A stretch of DNA of 64,000 nt, from assembly GCA_030063045.1 (NCBI GenBank), contig JAQSEB010000059.1:558001-622000 (forward strand). Reading direction: 5' to 3'. Made by a program: the position numbers and the translations under genes. Of the stretch, positions 30,531 through 41,186 are shown in pieces (positions within the stretch are counted from its first letter, which is position 1; each line of letters starts with the position of its first letter). The DNA comes from Pratylenchus scribneri. Taxonomy: Eukaryota > Nematoda > Chromadorea > Rhabditida > Pratylenchidae. The notes under the pieces are model-generated. The model was given only the letters and a program-made list of their open reading frames with translations, did no database searches and was not told the origin of the DNA.

Positions 30531-33104
30531 TCAATTTTTCCTCGTCTTTTTAATAATTTCATGCAATCTTTTTATGAATCCATGTGATGTGCCCGGTGCT
30601 TGATGTTGGAATGGTTGAATACCTTTAAATTACAAATTTATTAATTAAATAAATCCAAATATAAAATGCCTTGTGCAAAACTGTCCAAAGATGGTTTCAT
30701 GTCATCATTGATGCCATTTTGCTGTGATGAATTTGGCAAATCTTCATCTTCAATTAATGGGATTGATGTTTCCATAATTGGGATGGTGGCTTCTTCTTCA
30801 ATTAACTCTTCATTTTTATCCTCTTCATTTTCTTCCTTTTTGTTATTTTCCTCTTCATTTAATTTCTCATTTTTATTATTTTCCATTTCCGCCTCAACAT
30901 TTGTTGCCGAATTGTTTTTTGATGTTGATGATTGAGTTCCATTTGTTTCCGTTTTCTTCGATTTACTCTTCTTCTTTTTCTAAAAAGAATGGTAAAATTA
31001 GCATACGTAAGTATTTTTTGGTTCGAAATACTATATTTTGTCTAAAAATGTACTGAAAAATGTATAAAAGTGCATAAAAATGACAAACAAATTCGAAAAA
31101 AATTATTGGACCCGGAGCGGGCTCGAACCCGAGACCTAAATTTTGCAGGTCCCTTATGTGTCAAAAAATTTCAAAAACTTTTTTTCGGTCTAGAAATACA
31201 TTGTAGAATGTTAAAATGTATAAAAAGTAACAACCAAGCCCGAAAAAAATTATTGGACTCGGAGCGGATTCGAACCCGAGACCTAAATTTTGCAAAAGTG
31301 AAGGTCCCTCTCTCCTATGCTGAGTTGAAAATTTTAAAAATTGTTGGTAAACTAAAAAAATCTATAACCCCTAAACAGCCTAAACCTAGCGGTAAATATG
31401 TACAAATTAAAACACATTTTTACCTTTTTCCGAATCGTTATATTCGTTGTTTCTTCCTCCTCCTCAACAATTTGGCCAACATTTTCTCTTATTTCTCCGT
31501 CCTCAATTGATTCAGTAGACCTTCTGGTATTCACAATTAAAACATCCAATTCCTCCTCATCTTCAATCAAATTTACTTCCGCCGAATTTCCTTCATCAGT
31601 TTTTCGCTTTTTGATTTGTGTTTCCTCCATGGCTTCATTTTTCCTCTTCAAAGCGTCCATTTGCATTAAAAATGTTTGCTGTTCATTGATGAAATCATCA
31701 AATTGAGGGATTGGATATTTTTCCCGTTTCTGCTGAAATTTATTCAAATTATTTAATTTTTCTGATAAAAAAATACATCTCGATAATTGCCATCGTCGAA
31801 ATTAAATCCAGGATATTTAATAATTTTCTCTCGTGAAATTGCCAAATGATTATTCGCTTAAAAAATAAAATTATTATTAATTAAAAATTAATAATTTATA
31901 ATTTACCATCATGTTTCCGTTTCCTATTTGTGCTGCTTGTCGACCCTTCATGAAATTCAAAAATTGACGATTCTTCAATGGCACTAAAATTTATTTTAAT
32001 TAATTTAAAATTAAAAAAAAATATTTAATTTACATTTTTCTGTAGCCTGGAGGATATCCATCTATGGAACCTGAAGTACAAAAATATTTTATATTATTTT
32101 TTATAATTTTTTTTACCAAGTTTTCTCATTCGATAAATCCATTCGGGCAGCTCCCTTCCATCAATGCCCAATGCTTCTCGCAATTTTTCACTAATTTTTC
32201 CGGGTACAATTTCCTTCTCCTTCTCGGCATCTTCATGAAATCGGCCACTTCCCTCTCTTCTTTTTATAAAACTGTTCCGATTTTGGGAAATTCGTCGTTG
32301 ATTTGGTGGATGCGGACAATCTCGGGCCGGATGTTCCAGCGAATTACAATTGAAACAGGCCTAAATAAAATATAATTATCGAAGATTTTATCATGAAAAT
32401 TTTTTTGAAAATTTTCTGACCTAAAGGGACCTTAAGTTTTGGAAAATTTAGGTCTCGGGTTCGAACCCGCTCAAGGTCCAAATATTTTTTTGGAGAGTTG
32501 GTTGTCACTTTTATGCATTTTTATAAATTATAGAGTAAATTAATCCAAAAATTTTAAAATTTCCAAAGGAGAAATGGCCCTTTCACTTTTATGATTTTTA
32601 GAGGACAGGTTCAAATCCAATCAGAGGTAGATAATTTTTATGGCTTAATATGCATTTTTAAACATTCAACAGCAAATTTTTAGGTTCAAAAACAAAAATT
32701 ATTACCAAGATTTTTATATTTTTAAATTAATTTTATTCAAACCTGTCCAGATCTCCGTCCACCTTTTGATCTTCTTTCCCCATTTTTGTCCTGCCCATTA
32801 TAAACGTGTGAGATTATATTCGATGAGTTAAAGCTAAAAATTATAAAATATTTAATTTAATATGTAATTAAAAAACCATTCTGCATCCAATCCAACATTT
32901 GAGCCAATTTCTTGTTGGGCCGATGTGTCAACAACAAATGATTCATTTTCGCCCGGATTTTGGCCATTATCATCATCCAATATTTGAATGTCCGAATCGG
33001 ATGAATTACCGCTTTAATTTGATTTATAGTTGAATAAAAAAAATTGCATACCCAATTTCGTCTTTTAACTCTAAGCTTTCATCCATTAATCCGTTCTCTT
33101 CCAT
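30531..33104 (-). CDS. ZCCHC8: ZCCHC8, scaffold of the NEXT nuclear exosome adaptor
   Basis: ZCCHC8 bridges the helicase MTR4 and RBM7 in the NEXT complex, which directs short nuclear RNAs to the exosome. Minus-strand ATG 33104 gives MEENGLMDESLELKDEIG. A CCHC zinc knuckle CFNCNSLEHPARDCP is followed by RISQNRNSFIKR, then the PSP domain: PGKISEKLREALGIDGRELP, EWIYRMRKLG, YPPGYR. A Lys/Glu-rich region follows. The C-terminus reads LDSFAQGIQPFQHQ then FIKRLHEIIKKTRKN, matching the MTR4-stimulating tail FAAGITPFE of the human protein. Reaching that tail requires an intron 30669-30623 with a GC donor; without it the frame ends at LDLFN. Family B copies lie in introns at 31010-31395 and 32410-32560. 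Confidence 0.9.
31010..31395 (-). mobile_element. Pair of family B elements (ZCCHC8 intron)
   Basis: Two units in tandem, B boxes near 31110-31130 and 31260-31280. The end distal to the B box carries AGCCTAAACCTAG, which also borders copies at 10920, 15230, 16110 and 30125. Confidence 0.75.
32425..32560 (+). mobile_element. Family B element (ZCCHC8 intron)
   Basis: Single copy on the plus strand: AAATTTAGGTCTCGGGTTCG, AACCCGCTCAAGGTCCAAAT, then a T-run and TTTTATGCATTTTTATAAA. Antisense to the host gene. Confidence 0.7.
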
Positions 33105-33234
33105 CCTTAACATTCAAAAAGATAAAAATTAACATATAAAAATAAATAATGATTGTAATGATACAAATTTATAAAAAAAAATTGTAGAATAATTCACAAA
33201 ATAATTTATTTATGCAAAATGGAAATAAATGAAT

Positions 33235-34003
33235 TCATTGTTTTGCGACCAAAGTACCACGTTCAATCATATCCGGAATTTCTACGGCAAGCCATGGCCC
33301 AAGACCAAGTGATAAAACATGAGCAATCCCAAATTTTGGTACATTCCTAAAATTTAATAAATTAATTTTAATTTATTTGGTTGAATTTACCTAGCCCACA
33401 ATGGTTTGAAATGATCACCTTAAAAAGTAGAAAATGAAAAATTTAATACATTTTAAAAAATTACTCAGACAAATTTTCCCTCCTCTGTACATTTTTGCCG
33501 TTTTGCCATCAAGTTCAGGTAGTGCTAAAATTATAAAATAAAATTCCATTCCATAATAAAATGCTTTACCGATTTCAACTGCAGTTTTCTGCAAAATTAA
33601 TAAAATTTTTTCACTTTTATTTAAAGTCTTACTGGATAAGTAATTGGCACATCAAATTCAATGTCGAATTCGTATTTAATTTTATTGTGATATGTCCAGC
33701 ATTTTCCGAACCTATTAAATTAATAAATTGGCATCTGAGTACAAAAAATGTTAATTGTACCATCTTGTTCCATCCGAATTTGATTCCAGCCTAAACCAAT
33801 CCGAGTCATTTTCTTTATTGTGATTTATGAATGCGATCAGGCTGTTATATTCTTCTTTGAGTCGTTCTAACCACAAGGAACCATCTCTACAAAATATAAA
33901 TTAATTTATTGAATTAAATCTTTCAAAACCTTGGACCAGCATTCGTTTTCAACAATGGAATTTGTTTCAAGGTCTTCTTTGTAGACTCGTCAAGTGCCGC
34001 CAT
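33235..34003 (-). CDS. ufc-1: UFM1-conjugating enzyme (E2)
   Basis: The E2 of the UFM1 pathway, acting between UBA5 and the UFL1 ligase in ER homeostasis and ribosome quality control. Exons on the minus strand from ATG 34003 encode [20 protein letters not shown] then [100 protein letters not shown] and [18 protein letters not shown]. The catalytic Cys is in GGKICL. The [15 protein letters not shown] motif and length of about 165 residues are those of UFC1. It is the first gene of a three-gene minus-strand cluster, 130 bp before ZCCHC8. Confidence 0.96.
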
Positions 34004-34604
34004 TACTTGCTGTTTATTGAGTAAATAAATTAAATTAAAATTTTGGTAATTCTAAATTTTAAAAATTTGCCGTGAATTAGTTAATACGTGTTGCGCACTT
34101 TTGGCCAAAAAATAGACAGAATTGGCTAAAACCTAAAATATTGACATGGGAAACTGAACTGCTAACAGCTACTGTAAAAGTGATAGATAATGGAAAATAA
34201 GGAGAAAGAAAAGAAAAAAATTAATTGGATAAAATTTCATTTTATAATTCTTATATGAAAAAAAAATATTAATTTCATGATCATGGACATGAATGATCGC
34301 GCCGATTCCGATTTCCGATAAGTTCGATTCGGAAAATAGGATTTCATATAGCCTGCTTGATCTCGAATCCTCAGAAAAATATTGAATCGATTGGAGAGAA
34401 TTTTAACTTTTTAAGATCTTTAAAATCTATGCTTTATCCTTATCCTCTTTTCTATAAAAAACAATAAAAAAAAGCACCACAACCACACACATCAAATCCA
34501 TGACCTAGGACCTACCACAATACCACTTACTGACTGATTGTTAAGATAAATAACACATTTACTTGAATTTAAGATTTTAAAGAAATAAACCGAATAAAAT
34601 AATT
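34004..34604. promoter_or_regulatory. Divergent promoter region of ufc-1 and rps-0
   Basis: 600-bp head-to-head spacer. An acceptor-like TTTTAAAG at 34575-34582 precedes the rps-0 ATG by about 20 bp and may take a spliced leader. On the minus strand AATAAACAG precedes the ufc-1 ATG. No repeat family of this window occurs here. Confidence 0.45.
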
Positions 34605-35667
34605 ATGTCTGGAGGTTTGGATATATTCGCACTGACGGATGATGAAGCCATGAAGCTGATTGTTTGCGAATCGCACCTTGGCACCAAAAATTTGGACTTT
34701 CAAATGGAACACTATATTTGGAAACGACGCAATGATGGTTTAATAAATACAAATTACACATTAAAAAGTTAAAAATTTATTTAGGTGTTTACATTATCAA
34801 CATCAAAAAGACTTGGGAAAAGTTGCTGATTGCTGCCCGTGCGATTGCGGCCATTGAAAACCCAAGCGATGTTGTGCTTGTTTCCGCAATGCCGTTCGCT
34901 CAACGTGCACTTCTCAAGGTTTTTTCAAATTAGCATATTTTCGAAACCAAAAACTAATTAAGTGTGCAAATCACATCGGTGCAACACCAATCGTTGGACG
35001 CTTCACCCCGGGCTCGCTGACCAATCAAATCCAAAAGAACTTCAAGGAGCCTCGTCTCCTGGTCGTGTCCGATCCACGCATTGATCATCAAGCGGTCACT
35101 GAAGCATCCTATGTGAATGTTCCTGTGATCAGTTTCTGCGCCACCGACTCGCCGCTTAAATTCATTGACATTGCCATCCCATGCAATCTTAAGGTTTTTT
35201 TTCCTCAATTTTACTTTAGACCTTAACTTTTTAATTCTTATCAGAACAAGCATTCCGTTGGACTCATGTGGTGGTTTTTGGCCCGTGAAGTTTTGCTTCT
35301 TCGCGGAAAGATCAACCGTCAAACCGGATTTATTGTGGATGACAAGCCAATCATGCCGGACCTTTACTTCTACCGCGATCCACAAGAGGCCGAGAAGGAA
35401 GAACCGGTCGAGGTTGAGCCCACAAAGGACTGGTCTGTTGGCCAACAAATGGAGGCTGCACCCGAATTCGGTCAACCCGGTGAGCCGGTCAAGCTGGACT
35501 TTGATGTGCCGCACATCACGGATTGGGCCGCCGCTTCCGAGTGGAATGCCGGACCGGTGCAAGAAACTGTGCCCGTCGTCGCTCACCAGCAAATTCCTCA
35601 ACAACAACAAGAACCGAAACAAGATGATGGTGGATGGGGCACATCCAATGATGGAGGCGGATGGTAA
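34605..35667 (+). CDS. rps-0: 40S ribosomal protein SA (uS2)
   Basis: Structural protein of the small subunit at the mRNA exit side, needed for late 18S rRNA processing. Four exons, ATG 34605 ([20 protein letters not shown]) to TAA 35665-35667, about 280 residues. Family landmarks are [79 protein letters not shown] and [18 protein letters not shown]. The C-terminal tail is acidic and Gln-rich with DWAAASEWN repeats and ends [14 protein letters not shown], the typical metazoan ending. Codon usage is more GC-rich than its neighbours, as expected for a highly expressed gene. That bias also opens a long antisense frame. Confidence 0.98.
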
Positions 35668-35871
35668 ACAAAGAACGAAGAGAAGAAAATGATTTTATTG
35701 TTTGAGAATGGACACACTTATATGTTAAACACCGATCACATTGTTATTATTATTTGATTTGTCCTGTTGGAGTGGAGAGGAGGAATAAATTTGTTGCATT
35801 AAAATTTTGAAATATTTATTCATGACAATTTATTTTATTTTAGTCTTCCAATTAAAATTAAATCCCCAATT

Positions 35872-35885
35872 CCCCCCCCCCCCCC
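35872..35885. repeat. 14-nt C homopolymer
   Basis: A run of 14 C just beyond the stop codon of the olfactomedin gene, striking in AT-rich DNA. Homopolymer length in an assembly is unreliable. Confidence 0.7.
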
Positions 35886-35888
35886 ATT

Positions 35889-38800
35889 TCAACGTGATAA
35901 TAATTCGTCTTGTTCATCATAATATTCCGGTTCCATTCTCACATTCACACTCAACAATTTTCCGGCATCAAAGAAGTAGAGGCGTCCATCCGCCGGATTA
36001 TAGCTCAGCTGGCTTAATTCCTTGTACGGATTATACCTGAATTTGTTATTTTGAGTACCGTATTTTTCGTAACATTGAGTCTGCCCTGGGGCTATTATTT
36101 AACCCTTCTACATAAAATCCTCAAAAGATGACTATAATTAAAGCAAAGGCTTCTATTATTCATTCCCTTCATTTAAAGGGTGCTACTATTGGAGATAGGG
36201 CTTAATATTAAGACAATAATAAGTTTCACCATGGAACATCGATGAAAATTGTTTCATTTTGGTATAAATCGAATCCAAATGAGATGTAGGAATCTCGTTC
36301 ATCACCGCTTTCCAAGCCATAAACCACCTCAATGGGAAAAAAAATGAAGTGGATTTTACGTAAATTGGTTCAAACCCCACACATCACAAATGCATCGGCC
36401 AATTCCTTTCAATTGATTAAATAATACAAAAATATTCAATGGTTTAGTCCTGTCCTACCGTTCCATTCACGTCCAATTCCCATGTTGAAACCTTTTAAGG
36501 CACAAAAATAATTGGAAAATTCCATCAATACAAACCAAGTTTAAATCCTTTAAACCGAAATCACTTTAAAAACATAACTCCAAATTAGACCTCCTCCAAT
36601 TTGCTAACAATCAATCTTTCCGACCGTTGGCCCATATACAAAACCCATAGGCCATTTTGATCAACAGAAAAATCCACATAATTATGGGGTCGATTGTAAA
36701 GCCATGGATGTCGATCTTTTCAATGGGAAATGGAAAAGGAAATTAGGAAAGAATCGGGCGGCTTGAGGCATTATTATCGCCGATCGAGCACCTGGACCAC
36801 TCTTTTGGCCATAGCTCAATAAGGAAACAACCAATCTGAGAAGGCAATATGCCACTTGAAAGTCCAAAGTGTCCTCTATAATTTGGCCACTTTACATTTT
36901 GTAAATTCAAGCTTTAAAAAGTCTACGTGCCTTTGAGTTTAATAAACTCAATATTTTAAGGAAAAGCCGCTTATTTCATAAATATTTAAAGTTCCAAAAA
37001 ATTTAGTTAAGCCACTTTTTAGATGAAACTTAGGGCTTTCAAATGGCATATCGCCTTCCAAAATTGGCTGCTTCATTGTTGAGCTATGCCAAAAGAAATG
37101 TCCAGGTACTGAAATGATTATGAATACTTCTTCTCTCCATGCCAGCCTCATTAATCTCCGTTTCGTTGCATTCCTATATCAATTTAACCATATTAAAAGA
37201 TCATTTCCCAATAAACTTCAAAACTCTGATCTGCTTTACGAGGACCTTAAAAAAAATGATTTTGACAATTGAATTCAAAAATGCCCACAATCCAAGGAGG
37301 AAATTTGCCCCAAGGCATCACTCTGAATTGAATCTGTCGTATCCAAATCGTATCGGACCAAAATGTTTGAACCTTTGTAAAGTACATTTTTTGCATTTAA
37401 TCGGAAACTGAAACAACCATGCCGATGATAATAATACGATCCATTGAAGACCTATATTTTTTAATCTCAATTCCATTTCGATAGAGGACAATTGAGTATG
37501 ACCGAGGGAAACTTGGTGCATTTATTTTGTACATAGCCTAATGAGGGAGCAACCAATTCAGGAAAGCGATATACCATTTGAAAGTCCTAAATGTCTTCTA
37601 AAAAGTGGCTTCACTAATTTTTGAAAATTTAAAATAGTTTGTAAAAGAAGCAGCTTTTCCTCCAACAAACAAATTCGGGTTTATTACATTCAAAGGCTTG
37701 AAAATATTTTATAAAGGTGGATTTCTTTAAATTAAAATTGGCCACTTTTTAGAGGACATTTTGGGCTTTCAATTGGTATATCGCCTTCACAGATAGGCTT
37801 GCCTCGTTGAGCTATGGTTCAAAAACGAGTGCTGGTACTCATTCGATCGTACTCAATTGTCTCTTATCCATTCTCTGTAATTTTATCCTTACGATGCTTC
37901 CAGTGCCCGAGGCCAAATAATCCATGTAATACCTTTTAAGGAATTATTTACATTAAAGAGCAATATTTTTAATTCCAACTTTATATTTTGCTTCTTATTC
38001 AGCAATTCCTTTTCATTTTCGTATTCATAAAGGACGGGTGAAGCGAATCCATCCGTAACCCAGCGTTTTTCGGCCCATTTCTGAACAATGATTTGATCTT
38101 TTTCCACTTTAAACAATACACTTCATCTCGAGGAAGAGAATCACGAAACCTGGAAGCCAAATTAATTTATTGTAAATCGAAAAAGGGTGTGGATTTTCTT
38201 GTCAAAAATCGGAATTTTCGCCGAAGGTTTATAACTTTCTAACCTCATCAAGAGGCATAATTTGATTAGTTTTTATCAAGTGTTTAACCAATTCTAACAT
38301 AGTTTTGTAGCATTAAACCAAAATGGGTTTAAACCATTTAATACCCTTTAATTGTTGACCAAACCAAAATAAGTTTAAACCGTTTAATACCCTTTAATTG
38401 TTGACCAAACCAAAATGGGTTTAAACCGTTTAATACCCTTTAATTGTTGACCAAACCAAAATGTGTTTAAACCGTTTAATACCCTTTAATTGTTGACCAA
38501 ACCAAAATTGGTTTAAACCCTTTAATTGTTGACCAAACCATAACAAATTATATACCATTAAATGCGTCTTGACCAGCTCTATCCAGGTATATGGTCTAGC
38601 ATAAATAGTTAGAAGCTTTAGGTAAAAGAATCTTTTCCCTATCAAAAAATGCCCATCAGCAGAGATTACCATGAACCCGATCGCCCATATTGTGATTCGG
38701 CATGAAGAACGGGAATGCCAATGGCATTTAATCGACATTCTATTAGAAATTCACATCAAGAAATTCTTCAAAAAATGTCACCTTGTTGATTTAGCCCCAA

Positions 38801-39994
38801 TGTTGGTGCGCCCGTGTATGCCGTAGGCAATGTTGGTGGAGTGGTCTGATTCACAGTCAGATTCTCTGTATCATTCATCTCCATTTGTTGGGTGGTCAAA
38901 TCAAATGGTGGAGGTGTTGGCCCAGTCGTTGTTGTGCGCCTCCGGCGAGTCCACCAATAGCGGAAAGGCAATGGGGAAGTTAGTTTTGGCAACGGTCGGA
39001 TTAATGTTCGATCAGGCATTGGCATTCCCGGTTCCCAACCAAATGGAGGCTAATTGGGAATAATCCACTCATTTTTATTATAATCCCTCTCTCTAATTAA
39101 TAGAATAGCCCACTCTTTAATAATAGCCCACCCTATAGAGGTCCTGAAAAATATAAGCCCATGGGCTTCTAATAGAAAAATACGATAATTCTGCAACAAT
39201 ACATACCGCAAAACCGGGTGGGGTTGGCTCAAATGGTATCAACTTGGTCACTTCCACCTCTTTGACCACAACCACTGGCACCGGAACTAGCTTCTCGAAT
39301 GGGATTGGTGGCCCAGGCACTGGAACTCGTTGCACGTACAGATCTGGTATGGAGCAATTGCATTTGCCTGTTCATAATTTAGTACAAAAATCGAGTGATT
39401 TTCATGTTTCCAATACCATCTTTGCCCGGAGGCCCCTGTTCGCCAATATCTCCAACCAACCCAATTGGACCCATTCGGCCTTGAGGTCCTTTTCTTCCTA
39501 CATTTTATTATTATCGGCGATGAATTTATTTGAATTTAATGCACCGACGGCTCCAACACTCCCAGGTTCCCCTTTCGGCCCTGGTGGCCCAACAATGCCG
39601 CGCAATTTTTTGCCCTTATCTGCGCAATATCCGTGAACTCGTTTGCAGGACATTTCGAAAACATTTTTCTGTGCATTTTTCTTTTTTTCTGCCAAAATTT
39701 GATGGCTACCGGTATAATGGAATCGTGGCCAAGGAGCATTGTCCATTGGCTTAGCTCAGTTACATCCTCTCTGGCCGGTCCCATCTTGATTTTTGCTTCT
39801 CTTTTAAATCGTTTTGTCAATTTTTCATTTTCAATTCGAGACTCCAAATCCTTAAGACCTTAAGGGTACATAACAAAAATGAAAATTGCAACCCAAATTC
39901 GTTGATAGGCATATCCGTAGAAAAGAATGATGCAAATTAAATGTGTAATTTGAAGGGAAATTAAAAGCCGATTATTATTATTTAGATAACCCAT
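35889..39994 (-). CDS. Type II membrane collagen-olfactomedin protein (UNC-122/gliomedin type)
   Basis: UNC-122 and gliomedin are type II membrane or shed proteins of muscle, coelomocyte or glial surfaces at neuromuscular and axonal sites. Minus-strand ATG 39994 gives MGYLNNNNRLLISLQITHLI, leading into a hydrophobic anchor. Then come a charged stalk, Gly-X-Y exons (GIVGPPGPKGEPGSVGAVGA; GRKGPQGRMGPIGLVGDIGE), a Pro/Val/Thr-rich spacer (PVPGPPIPFEKLVPVPVVVV) and an olfactomedin domain. The latter is recognised from IGIPVLHAESQYGRSGS, EKRWVTDGFASPVLYEYENE, YYMDYLASGTGSIV, SNILVRYDLDTTDS, NYVDFSVDQNGLWVLYMGQR and YNPYKELSQLSYNPADGRLY. The stop is at 35889. Exon borders between 36040 and 37900 are uncertain because two MITE-like elements lie there. 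A frame change near 39680 suggests an indel. Confidence 0.7.
36775..37110. mobile_element. MITE-like inverted repeat, family E copy 1
   Basis: Left arm from about 36790: CACCTGGACCACTCTTTTGG then CCATAGCTCAATAAGGAAAC and TTGAAAGTCCAAAGTGTCCT. Right arm ending about 37110 is its inverse: GCCACTTTTTAGATGAAACT, GGGCTTTCAAATGGCATATC, GTTGAGCTATGCC, AAAAGAAATGTCCAGGTAC. Arms are about 110 bp around an AT-rich centre, in an intron region of the olfactomedin gene. Confidence 0.75.
37470..37875. mobile_element. MITE-like inverted repeat, family E copy 2
   Basis: Left arm: GATAGAGGACAATTGAGTAT, ACATAGCCTAATGAGGGAGC, TTGAAAGTCCTAAATGTCTT. Right arm: GGCCACTTTTTAGAGGACAT, GGGCTTTCAATTGGTATATC, CGTTGAGCTATGG, GTACTCAATTGTCTCTTATC. 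Arms of about 140 bp. The outer part of the left arm overlaps a stretch that could encode VLYRNGIEIKKY, resembling olfactomedin sequence. Confidence 0.72.
38225..38640 (-). mobile_element. Family A element with about five units (olfactomedin gene intron)
   Basis: Orientation is reverse relative to the copy at 25715. Contains AACCAATTCTAACATAGTTT, then units of GGGTTTAAACCRTTTAATAC with CCTTTAATTGTTGACCAAAC, and the end CCATAACAAATTATATACCA. It separates the exon coding IGIPVLHAESQYGRSGS from the next olfactomedin exon. Confidence 0.85.
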
Positions 39995-40192
39995 TATGTG
40001 GTGGACACTTTAATTTTGGTGGATTTTAAGAGAAATAAATATTTCTGCTCGAGAGAATTGGTCAAATATGCTTCGGGCTTATTAGCGGATGCAAAATAAA
40101 CAAAACTCATTTTTCTGGAGAAACTTTTTTAATACCAAAGCTATAAATAATGATCAAATATTGCTCTGATTTAATGACGTGATGAATGAAGG
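39928..40192. repeat. Direct duplication, copy 1 (promoter and first exon)
   Basis: About 260 bp covering the start codon, the first coding exon and the upstream region of the olfactomedin gene. It is about 90% identical to 40650-40897 by eye. Confidence 0.85.
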
Positions 40193-40249
40193 AGATGATA
40201 ATTGATGATCAGTGATTATTAATTCACCAGATTAGGATAACCCATTTCA

Positions 40250-40565
40250 CACCGTGTTTTTGTAGCCCGTGTTTTGCTTCTGTTAGGTCTGTACCCCGTG
40301 TTTTTGTACCCCGTGTTTTGCTTCTGTTAGGTCTGTACCCCGTGTTTTTGTACCCCGTGTTTTGCTTCTGTTAGGTCTGTACCCCATGTTTTTGTACCCC
40401 GTGTTTTGCTTCTGTTAGGTCTGTACACCGTGTTTTTGTAGCCCGTGTTTTGCTTCTGTTAGGTCTGTACCCCATGTTTTTGTATCCCGTGTTTTGCTTC
40501 TGTTAGGTCTGTACCCCATGTTTTTGTAGCCCGTGTTTTGCTTCTGTTAGGTCTGTACCCCGTGT
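40250..40565. repeat. 44-bp minisatellite, seven units
   Basis: Seven units with an exact 44-bp period: CCCCGTGTTTTTGTA, CCCCGTGTTTTGCTTCTG, TTAGGTCTGTA. The GCTTCTG motif recurs at 40276, 40320, 40364, 40408, 40452, 40496 and 40540. Lies between the two duplicated blocks. Confidence 0.92.
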
Positions 40566-40649
40566 TTCTGAGATCTTTAGCCCATTTTTGTTAGTTGCCC
40601 GTGTTTTGCTGTAAACATAATAAAAATGTAAATTTTAACCCATCCAGAG

Positions 40650-40897
40650 GATGCAAATTAAATGTGTAATTTGAAAGGAAATTAAAAGCCGATTATTATT
40701 ATTTAGATAACCCATTATGTGGTGGACACTTTAATTTTGGTGGATTTTAAGAGAAATAAATATTTCTGCTCGAGAGAATTGGTCAAATATGCCTCGGGCG
40801 AATGCAAAATAAACAAAACTCTTTTCGGTGAAACTTTTTTAATACAGCGATATAAATAATGATCAAATATTGCTCTGATATAAATTGATGAATGAAT
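40650..40897. repeat. Direct duplication, copy 2
   Basis: Second copy of the block at 39928. It retains an ATG and the first codons (MGYLNNNNRLLISFQITHLI) on the minus strand, with Leu to Phe at one position. The match stops at GATGCAAAT. Confidence 0.85.
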
Positions 40898-41186
40898 TAA
40901 CTGAGGAAGTTCGGTGTATAATTGATCAATAGGATTACGGTAACAGTAATTTTCATAATAATTTATGAGAATATTATGGAAATTTATCGGAACGAAAGCT
41001 TTTGATACCGTAATCAAATAGAGAAAAGAGAAGAAAGAGAAAGCAAAAAGAGATTCAAAATTAAATTCAATTTAATCAACCAAGAACGAATCAATCAATG
41101 ATTCCAGTTCATATTCATTTTCATTTATTTAATTTTTTCAAGGTTTTATTTTCTTTTAGCTTTGAATCGTTGAAATTATCTGAAAT
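40898..41186. other. Upstream region of the coiled-coil gene
   Basis: AT-rich 289 bp with GAGAAAAGAGAAGAAAGAG at about 41022 (purine-rich) and a possible acceptor CTTTTAG at 41154-41160, 27 bp before the ATG at 41187. Confidence 0.35.

Noticed and set aside
34954..35622. 222-codon minus-strand open frame
   Set aside because: It is antisense to rps-0 exons and exists because of their codon bias; no family resemblance.
36000..36020. TAGCTCAGCTGG, a perfect tRNA A box
   Set aside because: It is the complement of olfactomedin codons for LSQLSY and has no B box or cloverleaf around it.
40715..41017. 100-codon minus-strand frame
   Set aside because: Overlaps the duplicated promoter block; composition is not coding-like and it matches nothing known.
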